Shown piece after piece: positions 25,824 to 35,095 of a stretch of DNA of 35,095 bases. The stretch is from NCBI GenBank assembly GCA_029259605.1, contig JAJDEV010000050.1, positions 1 to 35,095 of the forward strand, read 5' to 3'. The first letter of the stretch is position 1, and every line of letters begins with the position of its first letter. The position numbers and the translations under genes were made by a program. The DNA is from Planctomycetota bacterium (lineage in GTDB: Bacteria > Planctomycetota > UBA1135 > GCA-002686595). The notes beneath the pieces were generated by a model, which was given only the letters and a program-made list of their open reading frames with translations, searched no databases and was not told the origin of the DNA.

Positions 25824-27091
25824 TCCCGTTCGCAGGCGACCTGCCCGGCACAGACGACGGCGCGCACGGGGTTCCTCCCGAACTCGTAGCACAGATGCTT
25901 GTGGCCGGGGACGTCGAGCACGAGCACGTCCGCGCGCTTGCCCGCCTCGAGCGAACCGATCTCGCCCGCACGATCGAGCGACGCCGCCGCATTCAGCGTC
26001 GCCGCCGTCAGGCACTCGGCGACCGACATCCGCAGACGGAGCGCGGCCCACGTCAGGACCTCGGGCATGCTCTGCGTGTAGCAGCTGCCGGGGTTGAAGT
26101 CGGTCGCGAGCGCCGGCGCGAGCCCGGCCTGGATCATGCGTCGCGCCGGCACTTCCTGGTCGACGCGCAGGTAGAGCGGCACGAGCGGACAGAGGACGGG
26201 AATCACGTTCGCCGCGGCGAGCGCGTCGATACCCGCCGGCGACACGAACTCGAGATGGTCCGCGCTCGACGCGCCGAGCTCGGCGGCGAGCTGTGCCCCA
26301 CCGAGCGACGTCAGCTGATCGACGTGCAGCCGGAGCTTCATGCCCAGCTCTCGCGCGCGCCCGAGGACGCGGCGCGTGTCGTCGAGCCCGAAGACGTGCG
26401 CTTCGGTGAAGATGTCGCAGTACTCGGCGAGGCCGCTCTCGACGACGGCGGGGAGCATCCGGTCGACGAGCAGGTCGAGGTACGCACCGCGATCGTCGCG
26501 AAACTCGGGCGGCACGTCGTGCGCGCCGAGGAACGTCGACACGACCTCGACCGCGTGGGTTCGATTGGCGCGGTCGATGACGCGCAGGCACTTCAACTCG
26601 TCGTCGACGGACAACCCGTAGCCGCTCTTGGCCTCGACCGTCGTCGTCCCCATCTCGAGGAAGCGATCGAGCCGAACGAGCAACAGGGCGAGCAACTCGT
26701 CCTCGGACGCCTCGCGCACGCCGCGCAACGACGAAGCGATCCCGCCTCCGGCCTGCGCGATCTCCACGTACGTCGCGCCGGCCGTGCGCAGCTCGAACTC
26801 GTCCTCGCGCGTCCCGGAGAACACGGGGTGCGTGTGCGCGTCCACGAAGCCTGGAACGATCGTGCCGCCGCGCGCGTCGAGCTTCTTTGCCGGTGCATAG
26901 CGCGCCAAGAGTTCGCGCTCGCCGCCGACGGCGACGATGCGTCCCGCTCGAATCGCGACGGCGCCGCCTTCGATCACGTCGATGCGCGCGAGGTCCGCGC
27001 CTCGGCGCGCTTCGAATCCGCGCGGCGTGGCGAGCTCGTTCGCGCCGTGGACCAGGAGGTCGATCGGCTCGGATTCGGGCGCAGCGTTCAC
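25820..27091 (-). CDS. hutI: Imidazolonepropionase
   Basis: HutI hydrolyses 4-imidazolone-5-propionate to N-formimino-L-glutamate, the third step of histidine degradation. The 423-residue amidohydrolase is of normal length. Metal and substrate residues are visible: His86 and His88 in VDAHTHPVF, His256 in LRLHVDQL and Asp331 in LATDFNPGSC. EAKSGYGL and HDVPPEF are further family signatures. GTG 27091 is selected because upstream codons are not homologous-looking and a TAGACT hexamer ends eight bases before it, so the mRNA may be leaderless. It follows the sigma-factor stop by 35 bases and overlaps the formiminotransferase start. hutH and hutU are not in the window. Confidence 0.95.
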   Translation of the reverse strand: MNAAPESEPIDLLVHGANELATPRGFEARRGADLARIDVIEGGAVAIRAGRIVAVGGERELLARYAPAKKLDARGGTIVPGFVDAHTHPVFSGTREDEFELRTAGATYVEIAQAGGGIASSLRGVREASEDELLALLLVRLDRFLEMGTTTVEAKSGYGLSVDDELKCLRVIDRANRTHAVEVVSTFLGAHDVPPEFRDDRGAYLDLLVDRMLPAVVESGLAEYCDIFTEAHVFGLDDTRRVLGRARELGMKLRLHVDQLTSLGGAQLAAELGASSADHLEFVSPAGIDALAAANVIPVLCPLVPLYLRVDQEVPARRMIQAGLAPALATDFNPGSCYTQSMPEVLTWAALRLRMSVAECLTAATLNAAASLDRAGEIGSLEAGKRADVLVLDVPGHKHLCYEFGRNPVRAVVCAGQVACERE

Positions 27092-27098
27092 GCGCGGG

Positions 27099-27104
27099 AG
27101 TCTA
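27099..27104 (-). promoter_or_regulatory. Candidate -10 (TAGACT) for hutI, possible leaderless start
   Basis: On the minus strand GTTAGACT is followed by seven bases and then the hutI GTG, with no Shine-Dalgarno sequence between. A transcript starting at the usual distance from this hexamer would begin at or next to the start codon. No clear -35 is present, and read-through from the sigma gene is the alternative. Confidence 0.35.
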
Positions 27105-27126
27105 ACCGACGTCGCCGCCCGTCTCG

Positions 27127-27921
27127 CTAGACGGCGACGCGGGCGCGCTCGCGCGGCGCGAACACCGACGCGTTCATCGCCATGCGCATCCGGCGCGCGA
27201 TGCGCTTCCGCGAGCGGAAGACGATCATCTTCATGTTCGACCTTCCGACCTCGAGCACGCGCCCGGCCTCCTCGTACGAGAGGCCCTCGACCTCGACCAG
27301 GTGCAGCGTCCGACGGTCGCGCTGGGAGAGCTCCTCCCAGGCGCGCGCGTAGTGCGCGAGGAACAGCATGTAGGCGTTCCCGAGCTGACGCCCCTGTTCG
27401 TCCGCCGAGACCTGATGCGCCGGGTTCTCGCGCTCGTCCACGGGCTCGTTCAGCCCGTCGGGCAGCTCCTGGAAGAACATCCGCGGCCGCGGGGCACTCG
27501 CGCGTCGCACGATGTTCCCGGCGATCGTCCGCACCCAGACCCGGAAGCTCCCGGAGTGCTCGTCGCGAAAGGCGCTCGGATAGCGGTAGACGTTGACGAA
27601 CGTGTCCTGGAGCAGCTCCGCGGGATCGAGATGCCCCAGGCCGCGGTGCAGGAGGCCGCGGATCCACTGCTGGACCGCGCGGCGCGCGAAGGCGTAGAGC
27701 GCCTCGAAGCTCTCGGGCTCGCGCGTGTCGCGAAAGAGCGCCATGAGCGCGGTGCCGATGCGGTTCTCGTAGTCGTCGGCGCTCTCCCCCTCGGCGCGCG
27801 TCACGTCGACTTCGCGGGCGACGAGGGCGCGGAGCACCCCGGGCCAAGCGGCCAGGCGCGCCAGGCAATCGGCGGGAACGGTCGGAACGGGCGCAAGCGG
27901 GGTCAGGGAGTAAGCGCTCAT
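27127..27921 (-). CDS. ECF-type RNA polymerase sigma factor
   Basis: This 264-residue sigma-70-family protein has region 2 at about 71-142 (FEALYAFAR..., AELLQDTFVNVYRY with the region 2.2 core, SFRVWVRTIAGNIVRR as 2.3-2.4). Region 4 is at about 195-248: LSQRDRRTLHLVEVEGLSYEEAGRVL, then a helix-turn-helix ending KMIVFRSRKRIARRM. No region 1.1 or 3 is visible. The 70-residue N-terminal extension makes it longer than ordinary ECF factors (about 190). ATG 27921 is preferred over TTG 27951. No anti-sigma factor gene is adjacent. It could control hutI downstream or the divergent CorC-type gene, but nothing in the sequence proves a target. Confidence 0.9.
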   Translation of the reverse strand: MSAYSLTPLAPVPTVPADCLARLAAWPGVLRALVAREVDVTRAEGESADDYENRIGTALMALFRDTREPESFEALYAFARRAVQQWIRGLLHRGLGHLDPAELLQDTFVNVYRYPSAFRDEHSGSFRVWVRTIAGNIVRRASAPRPRMFFQELPDGLNEPVDERENPAHQVSADEQGRQLGNAYMLFLAHYARAWEELSQRDRRTLHLVEVEGLSYEEAGRVLEVGRSNMKMIVFRSRKRIARRMRMAMNASVFAPRERARVAV

Positions 27922-28058
27922 GGGGGGACGGAGATACACGCGACGTACCAAAGGAGCGGGGAACCCCGCCGATCCGCCTCAACACCTTGCCAATACTCAA
28001 CTTAGGATTTGAGACGAGCGCCGGGTGAGCCCTTTCGCACACCCCGGTCGAAGGCCTC

Positions 28059-28079
28059 CGGGCGGTTCCCGGGCGGTTC
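28059..28079. repeat. Two direct repeats CGGGCGGTTC, 11-base period
   Basis: CGGGCGGTTC occurs at 28059-28068 and again at 28070-28079, one helical turn apart. This is the geometry of a paired activator or repressor site between the ECF sigma and CorC-type genes. Confidence 0.4.
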
Positions 28080-28081
28080 GG

Positions 28082-28093
28082 GGGAGCGCTCCC
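28082..28093. promoter_or_regulatory. Perfect 12-base palindrome GGGAGCGCTCCC
   Basis: This is a perfect dyad immediately after the two direct repeats. It could be an operator for a dimeric regulator; GC-rich palindromes also arise by chance at this base composition. Confidence 0.3.
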
Positions 28094-28289
28094 GCTCGTC
28101 GGCGGCCGGCGTGCGCTTTCGCTCGAACCTCGCTAACCCATTGCTTGGCACCCACTTGGCGCGTCGACCGGTCTTGGGCGCGGCAGACGGCCCAGGGGCG
28201 GTCAACCCGCGTTCCCCGCGCGGCCGATGAACTCGCCCAGCCCGCCGCGTCGCGGCCCAGCGCGTGCTCGCCCGCGCGTCGCAGCAAGC

Positions 28290-28295
28290 TACGAT
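28290..28295 (+). promoter_or_regulatory. Candidate -10 (TACGAT) for the CorC-type gene
   Basis: AGCTACGATGG lies 62 bases before the proposed TTG start and belongs to the TANNNT class seen elsewhere in the window. No -35 is recognised. Confidence 0.25.
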
Positions 28296-28356
28296 GGCAG
28301 CGGGCGCGGGAGCATGAGGCTCCCGCCCCGAAGACCCCCGACCCCGAGCCACGCTC

Positions 28357-29679
28357 TTGAACCTCCCAGGTCCCGCGGCCCTCGCGGCCGCCGTTCCTAG
28401 ACCCGAAGTCCTCGGCGACGTCGAGATCGTGGTCCTCGCCCTCTTCGCGTTGGCGTTGACCGGACTCTTCGCGCTGCTTCGGTCCGCGCTCCTGCACTCG
28501 GTCCCCTCGCGCCTGCTCGAACAGGTGCACGGCGACGCCGAGCGCGAACGTCTCGAACCCTTGCTCGCGCGAGCCGAGGCGCTCGCCACGAGTGCGAGCA
28601 TCCTCGAGATCACGTCGGAGATCTTCTTCGTCGTCCTGACCCTCGGCGCGATCGGCGAGGAGCTCACCGCCGGAACGATGGGGTTGGCGCTCGCCGCCCT
28701 CGTGCCGCTGCTCGTGCTCGTGACGGAGGTCGTCCCCAGCGCGTTGCGCGGCGAACGCTCCGATCGACTCCTGCTCTTCACGCTGCCCGGCTTCGACATC
28801 CTGCAGCGACCGCTCGCGGCGATCATCCTCGCGCTCGAGGGCATGCGGCGGCTCGTGATGCGCCTCTTCCGCGTCCCCGACCGCGCGCGCTCGGCGCGCA
28901 GCATCGTCGAGGGCATCCGCAACGTGATCGAGGACTCGGAGCGCGAGAACGAGCTCCTGGAGTCCGAGCGCGAGATCATCGAGAACGTCGTCGAGTTCTA
29001 CGACGTCGACGTGGCCGAGGTCATGACGCCGCGCACCGAGGTCACGGCGGTCGGCATCAGCGAGGGCGTCGCGGCGGTCGTGCGCGCGATCGCGAAGTCG
29101 GGACACAGCCGCATCCCCGTCTTCGAGCGCAACCTCGACCGCATCGTCGGCATCGCGTACGCGCAGCACATCCTGCAGGTCGTGTCCGAGGGCTCCAGCG
29201 ACGACGTCGCGCTCGCCGACCTGCTCCAGCCGGTCGGCTTCGTGCCCGAGACGAAGCTCGTCTCCGAGCTGCTCGGCGAGTTCCGTCGCGACCGGCGCAA
29301 GACCGCGGTCGTGCTCGACGAGTACGGCGGCACGGCGGGCATCGTCACGCTCAGCGACATCATCGCGGAGCTCGTCGGCGAGGTGCGCGAGGAGCTCGGC
29401 GAGCCGCTGCCCGAACGCATCCGCCGGCGCGCGGACGGCTCGTTCGAGATCCACGCCGGACTGCGGATCAGCGAGCTCAACGAGGAGCTCGACCTCGACC
29501 TGCCCGACGAGGAGGACTTCGACACGGTCGCCGGCTTCGTGCTGTCGCGCATGGGCCGCTTTCCGAAGGCGGGCGAGAAGCTGGAGTGGAACGGGATCGA
29601 GATCGAGGTCCTCGCGGCCAACGACCGGCGCGTGCTCGAAGTCTTGTTCCGGAGGCCGGCCGCGACCAAGCTCTCCTGA
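28357..29679 (+). CDS. CNNM/CBS-pair membrane protein (CorC/HlyC/TlyC type)
   Basis: This 440-residue protein has the usual order of the family. A DUF21/CNNM membrane part (about 22-175) has hydrophobic segments and VTEVVPSALRGERSDRLL. A CBS-domain pair follows (about 215-340), with VMTPRTEV near 222 and LDEYGGTAGIVTLSDI near 317. A C-terminal CorC_HlyC domain (about 350-435) contains TVAGFVLSRMGRFPKAGE. Members are linked to Mg2+/Co2+ efflux or resistance; calling them hemolysins is historical. The start is uncertain. TTG 28357 is the only start that keeps the N-terminal segment, and it lacks a Shine-Dalgarno sequence; a downstream GTG would cut into the first helix. recO follows after 11 bases. 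Confidence 0.88.
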   Translation: MNLPGPAALAAAVPRPEVLGDVEIVVLALFALALTGLFALLRSALLHSVPSRLLEQVHGDAERERLEPLLARAEALATSASILEITSEIFFVVLTLGAIGEELTAGTMGLALAALVPLLVLVTEVVPSALRGERSDRLLLFTLPGFDILQRPLAAIILALEGMRRLVMRLFRVPDRARSARSIVEGIRNVIEDSERENELLESEREIIENVVEFYDVDVAEVMTPRTEVTAVGISEGVAAVVRAIAKSGHSRIPVFERNLDRIVGIAYAQHILQVVSEGSSDDVALADLLQPVGFVPETKLVSELLGEFRRDRRKTAVVLDEYGGTAGIVTLSDIIAELVGEVREELGEPLPERIRRRADGSFEIHAGLRISELNEELDLDLPDEEDFDTVAGFVLSRMGRFPKAGEKLEWNGIEIEVLAANDRRVLEVLFRRPAATKLS

Positions 29680-29690
29680 CGGAGAGCCCC

Positions 29691-30527
29691 GTGACCACGC
29701 ACCCCTCGACACGCCGCGGCGCCTCCGCACAGACGCGAGACTCGGCGCTCGTCCTGCGGCGCTTTCGATACGGCGAGTCGTCGCTAGTCGTGCATCTGCT
29801 CACGAGCGCGCACGGACGCGTGAGCCTGCTCGCGAAGGGCGCGTACCGTCCGAAGTCCGCCTATTGCGGCGTGCTCGACCTGTTCGACACGCTCGACCTC
29901 ACCTGGCGCGCGCGCCGTGGCGCGGACCTCGGCCTGCTCGCCGCGGGCGCGATCGAGAGTCGGCGGCGGCGCGTCTCGTCGAACCTCGAGAGGTATCGAG
30001 CGGGGCTCGCGATGCTCGAACTCGCCGGGCTCGGCGCGCGCGAGCAGCACGAGGAGCGCGACCTGTTCGCGCTCACCGAAGCCGGGCTCGACGCGCTCCA
30101 CGCCGCCGAGGTCGAGCCCGAGCTGTGCTGCGCCGTGTTCGACCTGCGCTTCCTGCGCCTGCAGGGCGTGGCTCCCGCGCTCCGGCGTTGCGCGATGTGC
30201 GGCACCGACCTGCCGAGCGGCGCGGGATCCGTCCCGTTCTCGATCGCGCTCGGCGGCCGCCTTTGCGAAGCGTGCGCCCGCGAGGCACGGAGCGACGACG
30301 CACGCGGGGCCGAAGCGGTCGGGAGCGAGTCGTTCGCGACGCTACGGCTCGCCCAGAGCCTGCTCGACACACCCTTCGATCACGTGGCGCGAATTCGACT
30401 CGATTCGGGACGAACCCGAAGTCTGCGTGCGTTCGTGCGACGCTTCCTCGAATATCATCTCGAGACGCGACCCCGGGTTTGGGGTCCGCGGTCCCGCGCC
30501 GATCGCACGCTGCCCCGTCGACGATGA
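29691..30527 (+). CDS. recO: DNA repair protein RecO
   Basis: RecO anneals single strands and, with RecR, loads RecA onto SSB-coated DNA in gap repair. The 278-residue product has the N-terminal OB fold (SALVLRRFRYGESSLVVHLLT... GRVSLLAKGAYR). A helical part follows, with a zinc-finger-like C-x2-C...C-x2-C made by Cys167, Cys170, Cys192 and Cys195. GTG 29691 has GGAG six bases upstream. The upstream open frame is a shadow of the CorC-type gene. The stop overlaps the next ATG (ATGA). Confidence 0.92.
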   Translation: MTTHPSTRRGASAQTRDSALVLRRFRYGESSLVVHLLTSAHGRVSLLAKGAYRPKSAYCGVLDLFDTLDLTWRARRGADLGLLAAGAIESRRRRVSSNLERYRAGLAMLELAGLGAREQHEERDLFALTEAGLDALHAAEVEPELCCAVFDLRFLRLQGVAPALRRCAMCGTDLPSGAGSVPFSIALGGRLCEACAREARSDDARGAEAVGSESFATLRLAQSLLDTPFDHVARIRLDSGRTRSLRAFVRRFLEYHLETRPRVWGPRSRADRTLPRRR

Positions 30528-31642
30528 TGCGTTCCCTCCTCCGCCGCGCCCTGCTCGCGCTCCTGCTCCTCACGTCCCTCAGCGCGTGCTCGACGCTGCG
30601 CCAGTCGAAGTACGGCATCGATCGCGAATCGGCGCCGCGGCACATCGCCACCGCGAAGGCCGACGTCGAGGGCAAGCACTGGAGGCGCGCGATCGACCGG
30701 CTGGTCGAGGTGCGAGCGACGCGACGGCTCGTTCCCGAGGATCGCGCCCAGACCGAGCGCCTCCTCACGGTCGCCGTCGACGCACTGATGGAGCGCTACG
30801 AGGGCGAGGGCTACGGCTCGGACAACTACAACCGGCTCTTCGAACTCGACCTGCCGCCGCGCATGCGGGCGACCGCGGGGATTCGGACGGCGGAGAAGCT
30901 GCTCGACGAAGGGCACCCGGTGCTCGCGTACAAGAAGATCCGCGAGGTCGATCGCGTTCTGCCGACGCACTCGGTCCGCGTGCTCGCCGGTGAAGTGCTG
31001 GCGAAGATCGGGCTGTCGCTCATTCGCACCCGGGGCAACTACTACTTCTTCTTCAGCTACGCCGCGCGCGGCATGACCGCGCTCGAGTACCTCGTCGTGC
31101 AGTATCCGCTCAGCACGGGCTGCCCCGAGGCCTACGCCGAGCTCGCCGCGTACTACGAGAGGAAGGGCGACATCGACTACGCGATCGAGCGGCATGAGGA
31201 CCTCGTCGTCTATCACTCGGACAACCCGCTCGCGGTCGTGTCGGCGGCCAAGCTGCCCGGGCTGCGCATGCGCCGCTTGCGTCGCGACGACTACGACCGC
31301 GCCGAGATGCTGCTCGCGGCGCGCGAGATCGAGCGCTGGTTGCTCGACCATCCCGGGCACGAGCTCGAGCAAGGGGTGCGGGAGCTGCAGGTCGACTGCA
31401 TGACGCGCATCGCGAAGAACGACCTGATCCTCGCGCGCTACTACAAACGCATCGGCGCGCCGTTCGGAGCGCGCATGCACGCCGAGCGCGCGTTGGCACG
31501 GGCGGACCGTTCGGGCCTCGAAGCCACCGCGACCGAAGCGCGCTCGCTGCTCGCGAAGCTCCCCGCGAGCGACGCGGAACGGCCGACCGTCGAGATCCTT
31601 CCCGCGCCGGGCGAGGAGCCGTCCGAGGACGTGCGGCCGTGA
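30524..31642 (+). CDS. BamD-like outer-membrane assembly lipoprotein (TPR)
   Basis: This 372-residue lipoprotein has the signal MMRSLLRRALLALLLLTSLSAC with lipobox LSAC and Cys22. TPR-like helices fill the rest. Two blocks resemble BamD (YfiO). One is VVQYPLSTGCPEAYAELAAYYERKGD (shown in part: YPLSTGCPEAY, about residue 195). The other is a C-terminal block with a helix rich in A/E, LLDHPGHELEQG and then LILARYYKRIGAPFGARMHA, corresponding to the BamD segment that ends in ARYYxxRGAYxAA. BamD works with BamA to insert beta-barrels into the outer membrane. It is longer than E. coli BamD (about 245). ATG 30524 overlaps the recO stop by four bases; ATG 30527 follows directly. The assignment is by pattern only. 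Confidence 0.75.
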   Translation: MMRSLLRRALLALLLLTSLSACSTLRQSKYGIDRESAPRHIATAKADVEGKHWRRAIDRLVEVRATRRLVPEDRAQTERLLTVAVDALMERYEGEGYGSDNYNRLFELDLPPRMRATAGIRTAEKLLDEGHPVLAYKKIREVDRVLPTHSVRVLAGEVLAKIGLSLIRTRGNYYFFFSYAARGMTALEYLVVQYPLSTGCPEAYAELAAYYERKGDIDYAIERHEDLVVYHSDNPLAVVSAAKLPGLRMRRLRRDDYDRAEMLLAAREIERWLLDHPGHELEQGVRELQVDCMTRIAKNDLILARYYKRIGAPFGARMHAERALARADRSGLEATATEARSLLAKLPASDAERPTVEILPAPGEEPSEDVRP

Positions 31643-32223
31643 GGCGCAGCGTCCCCCGACTCCCGCGGGCGCGCGCTCGGTTCATCGCGGTGCTTCTCGC
31701 AGCGAGTGCAGCAGCGAGCTGTGGCTGGCACGCGGGTCTCGTCGCGCCTGACGGAATCCGCAGCATCGGGGTCGAGGTCGTCACGACGAACCGGGATATT
31801 CTCGAGCGCGGCTTCGAGGCGCGCTTCACGGACGCGCTCTCGCGGGCCGTCTCCGACCTCGTCGGGGTCCCGCTCGTGGCGCCGGCCGACGCGGACGCGA
31901 TCGTCCGCGGTCGCATCGTCGACTACCGGCGGCGCTCCGGAATCCGCTCGACCCAGAACCGGCTCGTCGAGTCCGGGATCCTCGTCCGCGTCGACGCCCA
32001 GGTGATCGACGGGAGGAACGGCGCTGTGCTGCGGGAGACCGGCAAGCCGAGTCACGTTTGGACCGGCTACGCGCTCGGCGACGACGTCGAGGAGAACGAG
32101 GCCGAGGCGCGCAATCGCGCGTTGCGGCACATCGCCGATACGCTCGTCCTCGACCTTTTCGCGCCCCGAACCGAATCCGCGGACGCCTCCTCGACGAACG
32201 AACAGACGAACGCCCCCCGATAG
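31639..32223 (+). CDS. LptE-like LPS-assembly lipoprotein
   Basis: This 194-residue protein has an Arg-rich N-terminus, a hydrophobic segment and lipobox AASC (Cys28). The mature part starts CGWHAGLVAPDGIRSIGVEVV and continues with FEARFTDALSRAVSD. This is the pattern of LptE/RlpB proteins (CGY... a beta strand giving a short conserved name-like I-x-V-x-x-x-x-N, then a helix with L-T-x-A-L). A later block, ADAIVRGRIVDYRR, followed by strands and an A-rich helix, also fits. LptE plugs LptD in LPS export. GTG 31639 overlaps the preceding stop (GTGA). The Asp/Ser/Thr-rich tail after residue 178 is probably disordered. Confidence 0.75.
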   Translation: MRRSVPRLPRARARFIAVLLAASAAASCGWHAGLVAPDGIRSIGVEVVTTNRDILERGFEARFTDALSRAVSDLVGVPLVAPADADAIVRGRIVDYRRRSGIRSTQNRLVESGILVRVDAQVIDGRNGAVLRETGKPSHVWTGYALGDDVEENEAEARNRALRHIADTLVLDLFAPRTESADASSTNEQTNAPR

Positions 32224-32257
32224 ACGGAGCGCGCGAAGAACGGGGCACCATTTAAGG

Positions 32258-32263
32258 TACGGT
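32258..32263 (+). promoter_or_regulatory. Candidate -10 (TACGGT) for ftsH
   Basis: AGGTACGGTGAG lies 60 bases before the ftsH ATG in a 99-base gap, just after a TTTAA stretch. No clear -35 is seen. This is weak evidence for a promoter of ftsH separate from the recO/lipoprotein unit. Confidence 0.25.
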
Positions 32264-32322
32264 GAGCGCCAAGGCGGTGCTCGCCCCTCGCGAGCCGTCC
32301 CGAATCCGACGATAGAACCTCC

Positions 32323-34701
<2,379 letters not shown>

Positions 34702-34712
34702 CGCGCACCGAA

Positions 34713-35095
34713 GTGGCCGGCTCGCCGCGTTCGGTCGACTTGCGCTTCTCCGAGCTCGCGTGCTCGCTCGCTCCGCGCGCGATCGGTGCGCACACTGGTG
34801 CCGACGCGTTCCGGGTCGAATTCGCGCGCGCCGCGCTCCTCGACGGTGACGCCGAACGCCTCGCCGGCGCGAAGGAACTCACGCTGTGCTCGGCCAGCCC
34901 CGGGGCCGGGCGCGCGACCCTCGGAGGTCCCTTCCCGGCGCTGAACGAGCTCCTCGACGCGTTCCCGAACGCCGTCGCGCTCGCGATCCTGCGCGCCGCG
35001 GTCCTCGAGGCGCGCCGCCCGCCGGCATCGGGGCGCCTCATGGGCGTGGTCAACGTGACGCCGGACAGCTTCTCCGACGGCGGTCGATTCGTCGA
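34713..35095 (+). CDS. folP: Dihydropteroate synthase, 5' part, cut by window end
   Basis: The frame is open from GTG 34713 to the window edge (127 complete codons). Starting at residue 110 it encodes MGVVNVTPDSFSDGGRFV, the diagnostic first strand and loop of dihydropteroate synthase, which joins p-aminobenzoate to dihydropterin pyrophosphate in folate synthesis. Ordinary enzymes start about 5-25 residues before this motif. Here about 109 residues precede it (V-D-L-R-F-S-E-L..., later L-T-L-C-S-A-S and L-N-E-L-L-D-A-F), forming an extra N-terminal section of unknown role. GTG 34713 has no clear ribosome binding site, so coupling to ftsH is likely. ATG 35040 would be too short at the N-terminus. 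The ftsH-folP order is a recurrent bacterial linkage. Confidence 0.88.
   Translation, partial: MAGSPRSVDLRFSELACSLAPRAIGAHTGADAFRVEFARAALLDGDAERLAGAKELTLCSASPGAGRATLGGPFPALNELLDAFPNAVALAILRAAVLEARRPPASGRLMGVVNVTPDSFSDGGRFV

Larger units (their letters stand above)
27922..28356. other. 435-base divergent regulatory region
   Basis: No gene is seen on either strand; the open frames have Arg/Pro/Ala-rich composition without domains. The region holds two direct repeats with an 11-base period and an adjacent 12-base palindrome (28059-28093). It also has a sigma-54-like TTGGCAC...TTGGC element (28145-28160) and a TACGAT -10 candidate (28290). Bases 27985-28012 are the AT-richest part and could contain the sigma-gene promoter. 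Confidence 0.55.

Noticed and set aside
27997-29730. 577-codon minus-strand frame opposite the CorC-type gene
   Set aside because: It is charged low-information sequence without a domain, whereas the plus strand has CNNM, CBS and CorC_HlyC motifs.

Overview
The window is GC-rich (roughly 70% by eye), tightly packed, bacterial and chromosomal. No tRNA, rRNA, CRISPR array, transposase or phage gene was seen. Several features point to a diderm bacterium and are compatible with Planctomycetota or a close relative. These are a HEAT-like plus von Willebrand A (VWA) protein, a lipoprotein with repeated D-x-N-G-D loops, FtsH with a greatly enlarged periplasmic part, and adjacent BamD-like and LptE-like outer-membrane lipoproteins. 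The taxonomic placement is inference; the gene families are read from motifs.

Layout. At 100-2082 (-) there is a secreted lipoprotein with calcium-loop-like repeats, divergent from a VWA protein (2261-3823 +). After a 408-base gap holding a good promoter comes a complete 14-gene NADH-quinone oxidoreductase (complex I) operon, nuoA to nuoN (4232-17774 +), in canonical order with nearly all junctions overlapping or a few bases long. A small exported protein follows (17826-18413 +). It runs tail to tail, with an 8-base overlap, into a minus-strand pair of citrate synthase and M32 carboxypeptidase (21274 to 18406). Still on the minus strand are a membrane protein and a PilZ-domain protein. The PilZ gene is divergent from a small exported repeat protein (22881-23354 +) that ends at a textbook intrinsic terminator.

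From 27921 down to 23494 (-) lie an ECF-type sigma factor and a histidine-degradation group. That group is imidazolonepropionase (hutI), glutamate formiminotransferase and an unrecognised exported protein, the last three joined by 4-base overlaps. A 435-base regulatory gap separates the sigma gene from the divergent plus-strand run: a CorC/HlyC-type CNNM-CBS protein, recO, a BamD-like lipoprotein, an LptE-like lipoprotein, ftsH, and the 5' part of folP, which is cut by the window end.

How the genes work together. nuoA-N encodes the proton-pumping entry of electrons from NADH, and citrate synthase is the entry step of the TCA cycle. HutI and the formiminotransferase carry out the last two steps of histidine breakdown to glutamate and formimino-tetrahydrofolate. 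The BamD-like and LptE-like lipoproteins imply outer-membrane protein and lipopolysaccharide assembly, and FtsH is the membrane quality-control protease. The ftsH-folP linkage is a known arrangement. No wholly new multi-gene system is evident. The most unusual items are the enlarged FtsH periplasmic domain, the extended folP N-terminus, the short NuoG, the third gene of the hut group, the two repeat proteins, and a recurring TANNNT promoter-like hexamer upstream of many transcription units.
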